Assembly: GCA_021775475.1 (NCBI GenBank)
Contig: JAJFHS010000053.1
Location: 1-44,270 of the forward strand
Direction: 5' to 3'
Length of the DNA stretch: 44,270 nt
DNA from: Hyphomicrobiales bacterium
Lineage (GTDB): Bacteria > Pseudomonadota > Alphaproteobacteria > Rhizobiales > JAJFHR01
The position numbers and the translations under genes are program-made. A model generated the notes under the pieces. That model had not been told where the DNA came from. It worked only from the letters and a program-made list of their open reading frames with translations, and did no database searches. The first letter of the stretch is position 1, and each line of letters starts with the position of its first letter. Shown here in pieces: positions 17,835-25,380 of the stretch.

Positions 17835-18152
17835 ATGTACATCGCCATGAACCGTTTCAAAGTTAAACCCGGCTCGGAACAAGCCTTTGAGGATATCTGG
17901 AAGAACCGGGATTCAAATCTTAGAAGCGTTCCCGGGTTTGTCGAGTTTCACATGCTCAAAGGGCCAAAAAATGAGGAGAATACGCTTTATTCTTCGCACA
18001 CAGTGTGGGCGTCATACAGTGATTTTGAAGCCTGGACGAAATCACAGGCTTTCCGTGATTCGCACAAAAACGCCGGTAAAAACGACGTCCATTACGACGG
18101 TCACCCGCAATTCGAAGGCTTCGAGGTCATTCATTCTTTAACGCTAAGCTGA
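17835..18152 (+). CDS. Antibiotic biosynthesis monooxygenase-domain protein (heme oxygenase-like)
   Basis: 105 aa from ATG 17835 with AAGGAAGAG before it. It has the ABM fold pattern: MYIAMNRFKVKPGSEQAFED, then VPGFVEFHMLKGP and YSSHTVWASYSDFEAWTKSQ. The FHMLKGP and NRFKV stretches resemble the HmoA/HmoB/IsdG heme-degrading group more than quinone monooxygenases, but the function is not certain. It follows the GlxA-type regulator by 22 bases and may be cotranscribed. It overlaps the convergent lyase gene by 9 bases. Confidence 0.8.
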   Translation: MYIAMNRFKVKPGSEQAFEDIWKNRDSNLRSVPGFVEFHMLKGPKNEENTLYSSHTVWASYSDFEAWTKSQAFRDSHKNAGKNDVHYDGHPQFEGFEVIHSLTLS

Positions 18153-19295
18153 TGTAACCTGCTCGGGCGTTTTACCAACGACACTTTGATAAACATCGCG
18201 GTCAGTAGCGCCTTCGGTTGAAAAAAACAGAAGCCTACTGTCGCCATCAATCCCAAGTTTTTCCCGCGACGTTGCATCGTGCGCCAGAGCAATAAAACCC
18301 GCCAATCCGCCAACACCGGATTCGCCCGCCACCATTGGCTGATCCTGATCATTGCCCTGTGCCAGCAAACACATGGCTTGTTGAGCTGCACTATCATCAA
18401 TAGTCATCACCCCGGCAACATCGTGCTGCAATAATTCCCATGCCAGATGAGAGACTTCACCACACGCCAGCCCGGCCATTATAGTGTCAAGATCACCGCC
18501 AACAACTCTCGGTTCGCCAGCCTTTAGACTGTCGTACCAACATGCGGCATTAGCGGGATCAACCAGCACAATTTTAGGGCAGCTCTCGCCATAGGCCCGT
18601 TGCAGCTGTACCACCACAGAAGCTGCCATCGAGCCAACTCCGGTTTGCAGAAAAACATGCGTGGGTGGTGCACCGTTGCCCCATTGCTCTATCGCCTCGG
18701 TAGTCATAATCGAATACCCGGCCATCACATCCATGGGGATATCCATGTAGCCCTCATAAGACGTATCCGAAACCACAGTCCAGCCTTCACGTGTCGCCGT
18801 AACTTGCGCCTCGCGCACACTGTCATCATAGTTTCCCGCCGTGCGCACCACGCGCGCACCATAATGCTCAATTGATTGCTTGCGCTCTTCACTGACAGTT
18901 TTATGAATAAAAACAACACAATCGCAGCCAAACATCTGCGCGCCCCAGGCAACAGAACGGCCATGGTTGCCATCGGTGGCACAGCATACGCTGAGCGTAG
19001 CATCAGAAGATCGCCCCTCCAGCAACCTTGAGATCGCATAGGCACCACCCAAAGCCTTGAAACTGCCAAGGCCGAACCGCTGCGCTTCATTCTTGATTTC
19101 AATGCGGCCAACGTCCGTCGATTGAGCCAGTCCCGGCAGGCTGCGCAAAGGTGTTGCCGCATAATCCGGCCATCTGCGAATTGAGGAAATAGCCCTTCCC
19201 GCTTCAGTTTCCAGCTTGTCTTTGCTGCCGCACCCTAACGCGCCTGAAGATGCGGCACCATGATTGTTTTCGGTAATAAAGAGGTTGAAATCCAC
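18144..19295 (-). CDS. Diaminopropionate ammonia-lyase-like PLP enzyme
   Basis: 383 aa from GTG 19295, preceded by AGGGAAT; the frame stays open to an ATG at 19391, but the extra 32 residues look unlike the family. KNEAQRFGLGSFKALGGAYA (about 68-87) contains the PLP lysine in the setting typical of diaminopropionate ammonia-lyase, followed by CCATDGNHGRSVAWGA and GVGSMAASVV. The family converts 2,3-diaminopropionate to pyruvate and ammonia; related enzymes act on threonine or serine. It stands alone between an ABM protein and HutF. Confidence 0.82.
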   Translation of the reverse strand: MDFNLFITENNHGAASSGALGCGSKDKLETEAGRAISSIRRWPDYAATPLRSLPGLAQSTDVGRIEIKNEAQRFGLGSFKALGGAYAISRLLEGRSSDATLSVCCATDGNHGRSVAWGAQMFGCDCVVFIHKTVSEERKQSIEHYGARVVRTAGNYDDSVREAQVTATREGWTVVSDTSYEGYMDIPMDVMAGYSIMTTEAIEQWGNGAPPTHVFLQTGVGSMAASVVVQLQRAYGESCPKIVLVDPANAACWYDSLKAGEPRVVGGDLDTIMAGLACGEVSHLAWELLQHDVAGVMTIDDSAAQQAMCLLAQGNDQDQPMVAGESGVGGLAGFIALAHDATSREKLGIDGDSRLLFFSTEGATDRDVYQSVVGKTPEQVTSA

Positions 19296-19542
19296 GGAAT
19301 ATTCCCTGTTTTGTAAATATAGAGACAACGAAGCGCAATCGTCGATACCCCATTCACCGCACCCCTTCAACAAGTCTTTCCGGTTAACCAATACTTAAAG
19401 CTTCACTTCCACCAAATTGATTTTAACCTATTATAAACCATAACAAATTGGCTCAGGTAGGGAGCAGGATTGGCGCGGCGAGAGTTGGGAAAAACCCACC
19501 CTTGCCCGCCTTTCCCGGAACAACCTTATTCGGAATGAAGTA

Positions 19543-19698
19543 ATGAAATCTCTTTCTTCACTGATAATTTATGCTGCAAGTCTGGCACCTATCGCTGCCT
19601 TTGCACTTTATATAAATGACGCAGCCGCAGCACAGATCAACAGCAGTTTCGAAATTGTTATTGATCTTTTGCAAACATTAAACCGGTCACTCCTGTAA
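19543..19698 (+). CDS. Possible secreted micropeptide (51 aa)
   Basis: A 51-codon frame begins at ATG 19543 with GGAATGAAG just upstream. Its N-terminal half (KSLSSLIIYAASLAPIAAFA) is hydrophobic and ends near AAAAQ, like a signal peptide or single membrane helix; the rest is a short amphipathic tail. I recognise no family. The gap between the lyase gene and hutF (19296-19766) holds nothing else convincing. Confidence 0.3.
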   Translation: MKSLSSLIIYAASLAPIAAFALYINDAAAAQINSSFEIVIDLLQTLNRSLL

Positions 19699-19766
19699 AT
19701 ACTTCTGGAATTCATCGGCAATTCGAATAGTCTCTTGAAAAACATACAAGAGGACATTCAACCCCC

Positions 19767-21161
19767 ATGACCAACAGCACACAAGCACGCGGGTTTCATT
19801 TTTCTGCCGTTCTGACAGCGCAAGGCTGGCGGCAAAACATCAGCGCAACGCTGGATGACAACGGTTTTTTCACAGCACTTGATAGTGACAACAACCCCCA
19901 AAATCTGCCTCACATAGACGGCTATGCCCTTCCCGGTAGCACCAATCTTCACTCCCATGCCTTTCAACGCGCCATGGCAGGTCTGGGCGAAGTGCGCGGT
20001 AATTCTTCCGACAGTTTCTGGAGCTGGCGCGAGGTCATGTACAAGTTCGTCGCCATCATCGACCCCGACGACCTGAAGGCGATTGCTACCCGGCTTTATG
20101 TGGATTTTCTCAAAGGCGGTTTCACCAGCGTCGGTGAATTTCACTATCTGCATCATAGCCCCGACGGCACACCATATGACAATTCAGCACAAATGTCGCT
20201 GGCAATTGTTGAAGCCGCGCAAAATTCGGGCATAGCCCTCACCCATCTGCCGGTGTTTTATGCCCATTCAGGTTTTGGCGGCACCGCCCCCAACACGGGT
20301 CAAAAACGCTTTGTCCATTCGCTGGACGATTACGAAAAACTGCTGCAAAATCTCAAAAACCATTGCGGTTCTCCGCTGCATAAAATCGGCATCGCCCCAC
20401 ATTCCCTGCGCGCGGTAACGCCAGATGAACTATCAAAACTCGAAAGACTACGCCACGACATCGCCACCGATGGTCCCATGCACATTCACATTGCTGAACA
20501 GACAAAAGAAGTGGATGACTGTGTCGCCCACTGCGGCGCACGCCCGGTGGAATGGTTATTGGACAATATGGCGCTTGGCGCTGACTGGTGCCTCATTCAC
20601 GCCACGCATATGACGGCTGATGAAACCCGCAACATGGCCAAATCTGGCGCAATTGCCGGTCTGTGCCCGATGACCGAAGCCAATCTCGGCGATGGCATTT
20701 TTGCGGCCGAAGAGTTTCAGGCCGCCGGTGGCCGGTTTGGTGTCGGCACAGATTCCAACATTCGCACCAATGTGGCAGAAGAATTGCAGATGCTGGAATA
20801 TTCGCAAAGATTATCAAAAAGACGCCGCAACATACTGGCACATGAAGACAACCCCAACGTCGGTGATTATCTGTATCAGCAGGCATCGAGCGGCGGCGCC
20901 ACCGCCTTGATGCAACCCGCCGGGGCCATCGGCATCAATAAACGCGCTGATTTCATCGTAATTGACCCGCAACTGGACGGGATACCGCGTATCGCCAATC
21001 CGCGCTTGATGGATTACTGGCTTTTCGGCGCTGTCGACCGCACCCCAACAGATGTTTATGTCGCCGGACAACAGGTAATCGCTGATGGCCATCACGGAGA
21101 TGAAGAAGCCATCGACGACGATTTCCGCCGGGTGATGCAAAGGTTACTGGCCGAAATCTGA
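19767..21161 (+). CDS. hutF: Formimidoylglutamate deiminase
   Basis: 464 aa amidohydrolase. TNLHSHAFQRAMAGL (about 58-72) holds the HxH metal motif and is characteristic of HutF; SDSFWSWREVMYKF, HIHIAEQTKEVDDC, HATHM and GTDSN give the other metal and catalytic residues. HutF deiminates N-formimino-L-glutamate to N-formyl-L-glutamate in the five-step histidine pathway. GAGGAC lies before the ATG. No other hut gene is visible here, so it is either detached from the hut operon or used for a related imidate. Confidence 0.92.
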   Translation: MTNSTQARGFHFSAVLTAQGWRQNISATLDDNGFFTALDSDNNPQNLPHIDGYALPGSTNLHSHAFQRAMAGLGEVRGNSSDSFWSWREVMYKFVAIIDPDDLKAIATRLYVDFLKGGFTSVGEFHYLHHSPDGTPYDNSAQMSLAIVEAAQNSGIALTHLPVFYAHSGFGGTAPNTGQKRFVHSLDDYEKLLQNLKNHCGSPLHKIGIAPHSLRAVTPDELSKLERLRHDIATDGPMHIHIAEQTKEVDDCVAHCGARPVEWLLDNMALGADWCLIHATHMTADETRNMAKSGAIAGLCPMTEANLGDGIFAAEEFQAAGGRFGVGTDSNIRTNVAEELQMLEYSQRLSKRRRNILAHEDNPNVGDYLYQQASSGGATALMQPAGAIGINKRADFIVIDPQLDGIPRIANPRLMDYWLFGAVDRTPTDVYVAGQQVIADGHHGDEEAIDDDFRRVMQRLLAEI

Positions 21162-21205
21162 GCAAGCGCTTCAAACTTCGACCAGTAGTTTTCTCTATAC
21201 GAGCG

Positions 21206-21694
21206 CTACTTGCAGATTTCACCAGAATAGCGCACGAGCCCCTTCATATCATCAGGTTCGCGCAAATCGACCAGACCAAAACTTTTGAACTGCCCATGAT
21301 ATCCATTTAGTGTTCCACGCGTTACCGCGGTTTGAATATCATAAGTAATTTCAATCATGAAGCGGCCCGGTTTTCCGGGAACGGCGGTGAGGATTCCGAT
21401 ATCTTTCGTCTGCATGAAACCACCATCTGATCTACCAAAATAGTGTTCCATATCCATTTCGAGGCCCGTTGCCGTTTTTCTTTGACCGACAATCTTGCCA
21501 GCAGCAGAGTTCACACTACCGGTCAGGGTTGCGGCTATGACAATGGGTTTATCCTTGCCCTGAGAAAAGAAGTTTGCCACTGCAACACCGCCGATGGGTA
21601 TACAGCTTTCTCCGGTTGCAGCCTGGGCAGTTGTTGCACCGACTCCGGCTATAGTTGCAGATAAAATCAATCCACTATAAAGTTTCTTTAACAT
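21206..21694 (-). CDS. Secreted protein of unknown function
   Basis: 162 aa from ATG 21694 with GAGGAAA at good spacing. A Sec signal peptide (LKKLYSGLILSATIAGVGAT, then AQA at about 24) is clear. The mature part is about 138 residues with two cysteines (CIPIGG near its start and EICK at its end) that could form a disulfide. I do not recognise the family. It lies 50 bases downstream of the Tat-exported YdhR-like gene on the same strand and is probably in the same TetR-controlled unit. Confidence 0.7.
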   Translation of the reverse strand: MLKKLYSGLILSATIAGVGATTAQAATGESCIPIGGVAVANFFSQGKDKPIVIAATLTGSVNSAAGKIVGQRKTATGLEMDMEHYFGRSDGGFMQTKDIGILTAVPGKPGRFMIEITYDIQTAVTRGTLNGYHGQFKSFGLVDLREPDDMKGLVRYSGEICK

Positions 21695-21744
21695 GTTGGT
21701 TTTCCTCAAAAATATTTGTTTTTGGTGAAATTTTACCGATACTG

Positions 21745-22542
21745 TCAAATAAAGAACGGGGAGTTCATATCGCGGCTTGCCTCCTCGGTGAGACTGGCGT
21801 CAAACACGCGGGTATAAAAAGCAGCATTCATTTTTGCGGCGGTTTTTGGAAAGGCTTCGATGGCGAAGGCTTTGGCGTTTTCAACGGTGTCAAAGGCATC
21901 AATGCCACCGACCGTGTTGGTATGAAGACCGCTGAGCCATGTTTTGGCAATCAAGCCCGGCGTTGCCCTCAACACAGGATTGCGGTCCTGCCACGGCACA
22001 TTTTCAAACGGCAGACTGACCTGTACTTCCGTATAGACAAACGCGCCGGGTTTTTGTTTGGGAGCCGCGCCGAAATGCGGCGAGCCCATATCCACACTGG
22101 CCTCTTTCACAAGTGTAGCATCGAAAACCCTCGTATTGTGGGCAACGCCAAAACCAGCAGCTTCTGTGGGAAAATATCCGGTGACAAATTTCTGCGCATT
22201 CTCAATACTGTCGAAAGCATAGATGCCGCCAATCGAGTTTGTACCAACACCTGAGAGCCATGTTTTATTGATAAACCCCGGTTGCTGCTTGATGTTTTTG
22301 TTGATCTCGCGCCATGGCGCATCGGCAAACGGTACGGAAATTTGTACTTCTGTATAAACGAAAGCTTTGGTTGTCATGAGATTACCTTTTTGTTTGGATG
22401 ATGTTTGAGCAGATGCAAATGCTGCTGGAAAAACTGTGGCCACAACGCCACCGGCAGTAATTTTGCCACCGAGCGCCAGCAAATCGCGCCGGTTCACAGA
22501 TCGAAATTGCTGTTTAGTGTTTTGGGTAGCTTTTTCTTTCAT
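21745..22542 (-). CDS. Tat-exported protein with two YdhR-like monooxygenase domains
   Basis: 265 aa from ATG 22542 with GAGGA upstream. Residues about 15-47 form a twin-arginine signal (VNRRDLLALGG, then a hydrophobic stretch to AQTSS). Two homologous domains follow (about 57-160 and 165-265); each has FVYTEVQ, a PGxIxKTWLSG block, GGIxAFDxxENA and TRVFDAxLxxEAS. This is the YdhR/ABM-like ferredoxin fold, normally a single cytoplasmic domain that dimerises. The tandem form may make an internal dimer in the periplasm. It is divergent from a TetR gene with paired operators. Catalysis is unproven. Confidence 0.8.
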   Translation of the reverse strand: MKEKATQNTKQQFRSVNRRDLLALGGKITAGGVVATVFPAAFASAQTSSKQKGNLMTTKAFVYTEVQISVPFADAPWREINKNIKQQPGFINKTWLSGVGTNSIGGIYAFDSIENAQKFVTGYFPTEAAGFGVAHNTRVFDATLVKEASVDMGSPHFGAAPKQKPGAFVYTEVQVSLPFENVPWQDRNPVLRATPGLIAKTWLSGLHTNTVGGIDAFDTVENAKAFAIEAFPKTAAKMNAAFYTRVFDASLTEEASRDMNSPFFI

Positions 22543-22595
22543 TGGATTCCTCTTGAAAACGGAAAATTGATGCTTGCTGTTTGGCAAACCATCAA

Positions 22596-22666
22596 ATATA
22601 ACGAACGTTATATATAGGATTAAATAGCGACCGCCATGCTGTCAAGGCTAAAATAACGATCGTTAT
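22596..22666. promoter_or_regulatory. Paired TetR operators with ATAACG half-sites
   Basis: ATATAACGAACGTTATAT (22596-22613; 8-bp arms around AA) and ATAACGATCGTTAT (22653-22666; perfect) share ATAACG-N2-CGTTAT. Centres are 55 bp apart, one near each of the divergent genes. The second lies just before the tetR ribosome site. This strongly suggests autorepression of tetR and control of the Tat-YdhR gene. Confidence 0.8.
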
Positions 22667-22681
22667 ATTATGGAGGTATCC

Positions 22682-23266
22682 ATGCAACAGACACTGACAA
22701 AAAAGCAGCAAACCCATCACCGTATGCTTGATGCGGCAAGCCGCAGTTTTAAGGCCCACGGTTTTGCCGGTGTTGGTGTTGATAGTATTGCCAAAGCGGC
22801 AGGTGTTACCTCAGGCGCATTCTATGCTCACTTGGGCTCAAAAAATGCGGCCTTTGAAGCCATCCTCATCAAGGGACTGGATGAAGTTATTGATGCAATT
22901 CCACAATTCCAGTGCGACCATGGCGCAAACTGGATCAAGGCGTTTACAGATTATTATCTGGACCCGCCCCACCGTGACGGTCTTAGCTGCAGCTGCGCTA
23001 TGGCTGCCCTGACGCCGGAGGTCATCCGTGCTGACAAAAATGTTAAATCGATCTACCAGGAAAAAATGACAAAAATAACCAGCCTGATAGCGGCCGGACT
23101 TGACGATGGATCGTTGGCCAATCGCAAAGCGCGTGCCTGGGTATTTTTATCGACACTTATTGGCGGGCTCAACATTGTCCGGGCGATGGCTGATGAAACT
23201 CTAGCCGGCAACATCGCAAAAACCTTCAAGTTGGCAGCTATCAGCGCAGCTGGTAAAGTGAAATAG
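22682..23266 (+). CDS. TetR/AcrR family regulator of the Tat-YdhR gene
   Basis: 194 aa from ATG 22682, chosen because GGAGG ends 5 bases before it; an upstream ATG at 22670 overlaps that ribosome site. The HTH (about 10-57) reads RMLDAASRSFKAHGFAGVGV, then AKAAGVTSGAFYAHLGSKNAAF, as in AcrR-type repressors. The C-terminal half has a CSCAMAALTPEV segment seen in several regulators of this kind. Two palindromes upstream fit autoregulation and control of the divergent gene. Ligand unknown. Confidence 0.92.
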   Translation: MQQTLTKKQQTHHRMLDAASRSFKAHGFAGVGVDSIAKAAGVTSGAFYAHLGSKNAAFEAILIKGLDEVIDAIPQFQCDHGANWIKAFTDYYLDPPHRDGLSCSCAMAALTPEVIRADKNVKSIYQEKMTKITSLIAAGLDDGSLANRKARAWVFLSTLIGGLNIVRAMADETLAGNIAKTFKLAAISAAGKVK

Positions 23267-23280
23267 AGGAGTTGGGGCAA

Positions 23281-24048
23281 CTACAGTTTTTCAGTCCAGG
23301 TCACGAACGTTTTATAGGGAAAGCAAATGCCAGTCTTTTCGCTCAGGTTAGGATAGTGGCTCTGCAACGCGCGTATCTGCTGCTCAACATCACCGCGTTC
23401 TTCGAGCGGTAATGCGGCGATAAAACTAACCGACATAATTCGATCAACAACCACCGTATCAAAATCACCACAATGTGCATGATCAAACGTCAAATCCTGC
23501 AATTGAGAAAATTTTGCGTCCGGGAATACCGAGCGCCAGTGTCCATGGTGAAACCTCGGTGTACCCTCCTCATAAGGGGCAATAATACGGCTAAGCCCTG
23601 CCACCCAGTCGCATGTTTCGTCACGCACATTCCACACCAAAGCCAGGATGCCCCTTGGTTTGAGGATACGGGCAATCTCCTCCAGAGTTTCCACCGTTGC
23701 AAACCAATGGAAAGCCTGAGCACAGAACACAACGTCGAGACTCCTGTCTCCCAAAGGAATAGCGGTAGAATTTCCCTGTCTTGCATCAACTTCTGGAAGC
23801 GCCTTCTGCAACTTATCTAACATCGGCAATACGGGTTCGATGGCGGTTACATCAGCACCGGTTTGAACCAGATGCGCTGTAAATTTTCCGGTTCCCGCGC
23901 CGAGATCAACAACGTGCTTGCCCGGACCCACTGAAAGAGTGTCTTGCAGCCAACTATCTATCATCGCCGGATACCCCGGACGCCCGGACGCGTAGGTTTC
24001 ACTGGCTTTTGAATAACCGGATTGCGCTGCCTGGTGAACCTGGGTCAT
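23281..24048 (-). CDS. Class I SAM-dependent methyltransferase
   Basis: 255 aa. Motif I VVDLGAGTGKFTAHL (about 42-56) and the acidic end of strand 2 (TAIEP) are clear, followed by DVVFCAQAFHWF and LKPRGILALVW. The N-terminal SYSKASETYASGRPGYP is typical of the UbiE/Methyltransf_11 group. Substrate unknown. It ends 14 bases from the convergent tetR and is not in an operon with a recognisable pathway. Confidence 0.88.
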   Translation of the reverse strand: MTQVHQAAQSGYSKASETYASGRPGYPAMIDSWLQDTLSVGPGKHVVDLGAGTGKFTAHLVQTGADVTAIEPVLPMLDKLQKALPEVDARQGNSTAIPLGDRSLDVVFCAQAFHWFATVETLEEIARILKPRGILALVWNVRDETCDWVAGLSRIIAPYEEGTPRFHHGHWRSVFPDAKFSQLQDLTFDHAHCGDFDTVVVDRIMSVSFIAALPLEERGDVEQQIRALQSHYPNLSEKTGICFPYKTFVTWTEKL

Positions 24049-24186
24049 GACGACACTTTAATTTCATAGCAATTTGAATTCAATAATGATCTGGACTTAA
24101 ATATCAGTGGCGGTGGAGTTTCATTCCTCACCTCGTCTTACCGGCGAAAGCCAGTGATCGCTTTATAAGTTCTTGATCAACTCCTT

Positions 24187-24233
24187 GTTGCAAATAATTC
24201 TTAAATGCAATAAAGTTGCGAATAATTCTTAAA
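24187..24233. promoter_or_regulatory. Tandem Fur-like boxes upstream of the multicopper oxidase
   Basis: Two direct copies, 24187-24205 and 24215-24233, read GTTGCRAATAATTCTTAAA with one difference and a 28-bp period. Each contains a 7-1-7 pattern (TGCGAAT-A-ATTCTTA) close to the TGAGAAT-A-ATTCTCA core of Fur boxes. They end about 30 bases before the TTG start of the oxidase-ZIP operon. Fur, Mur or another Fur-family member is inferred. Confidence 0.55.
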
Positions 24234-24264
24234 AACATTTTGATGCAAGGTTCAGGAGCACTCG

Positions 24265-25380
24265 TTGAAAAAACAGATAGGAACGCCTCTTGATCGGCGA
24301 AACCTCTTGTCCAGAGGCCTTGTTCTGGCCGGTGGCAGCGCCCTGGGTGGGCTTGATGTTGCACAAGCCAATGCGGCTAGTGATGGTGAGAAAGCCGCAG
24401 CAGACCCAAAATCCCATCGTATGAACGGTAACATTGGAATGGGAACCATTGGAGACGTTGGCACCGACATTAACGGTTTCGATGCAACCGAAATGCTCAC
24501 CGATTGGGATACGGGCGTTGTCACACAAGACGATGATGGCCGCACGGTTCGCACCTACACCATTGAGGCTATCGACAAAGATATCGAAATCGCCCCCGGC
24601 GTTATCTTCCCGGCCTGGACCTTCAACGGTCGCGTACCCGGCCCCGCCATTCGCGCAACCGAGGGCGACCGCCTGCGTATTATATTCCGCAATCTTGGTT
24701 CACACCCTCACTCGATGCATTTTCATGGTATTCATTCAGCAACTATGGATGGCATCCCCGGAACGCCCGGCATGATTGATCCCGGCGAGGAATTTATCTA
24801 CGAATTCGATGCAAAGCCCTTTGGTTGCCACCTCTATCACTGCCACGCTTTGCCACTGACGCGCCATATGCACAAAGGCATGTACGGTGCCTTCATTGTC
24901 GATCCTGATCCTGCAAAACACCCCGAATTTACCGATGTTGCCAGATCGCGTCTTTTGGGCTCAGCCGAGAATAAAAACTGGCAGGAACTGGTTATGGTGA
25001 TGAACGCCTTTGACACTAATTTTGACGGTGAAAACGAGTTTTATGCCGTCAACACCATCGCCAATCATTTTCTCAATCATCCCATCCGCGTGGAAAAATC
25101 GCGCCCTATCCGCATCTACCTCATCAATGTGACAGAGTTTGACCCCATCAACTCGTTTCACCTGCATGCAAATTTTTACGATTATTATGACCACGGAACC
25201 ACGCTCACCCCCACATTGCGCAACGTCGATACCATCATGCAGTGTCAGGCTCAGCGCGGTATTCTGGAAATGTCGTTTGCCGATCATGAGACCGGAAAAT
25301 ATATGTTCCACGCCCATCAGGCCGAATTCGCCGAATTGGGCTGGATGTCTTTGTTGGACGTGGTGGAGGATGAAACATGA
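24265..25380 (+). CDS. Two-domain multicopper oxidase, Tat-exported
   Basis: 371 aa from TTG 24265 with AGGAG 6 bases upstream. The N-terminus has a twin-arginine signal (DRRNLLSRGLVLAGG, cleavage near QANA). Four copper motifs are seen: HFHG near 151, HCH near 192, HLH near 299 and HAH near 349. The segment HCHALPLTRHMHKGM supplies a type 1 Cys-His-Met set in domain 1; domain 2 lacks the Cys. This is the two-domain laccase plan with T1 in domain 1, and resembles NirK around the Cys. The ATGA overlap with a ZIP transporter suggests metal oxidation coupled to uptake. Laccase or nitrite-reductase activity cannot be excluded. Confidence 0.85.
   Translation: MKKQIGTPLDRRNLLSRGLVLAGGSALGGLDVAQANAASDGEKAAADPKSHRMNGNIGMGTIGDVGTDINGFDATEMLTDWDTGVVTQDDDGRTVRTYTIEAIDKDIEIAPGVIFPAWTFNGRVPGPAIRATEGDRLRIIFRNLGSHPHSMHFHGIHSATMDGIPGTPGMIDPGEEFIYEFDAKPFGCHLYHCHALPLTRHMHKGMYGAFIVDPDPAKHPEFTDVARSRLLGSAENKNWQELVMVMNAFDTNFDGENEFYAVNTIANHFLNHPIRVEKSRPIRIYLINVTEFDPINSFHLHANFYDYYDHGTTLTPTLRNVDTIMQCQAQRGILEMSFADHETGKYMFHAHQAEFAELGWMSLLDVVEDET

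Noticed and set aside
23266..23300. GTTGGGGCAAC followed by TTTTT as a terminator after tetR
   Set aside because: The stem is only 4 bp with a 3-base loop and the T-run is displaced, too weak to call.
24171..24182. TTGATCAA near 24175 as a third FNR site
   Set aside because: The half-sites have no 4-base spacer, so it does not fit FNR geometry.
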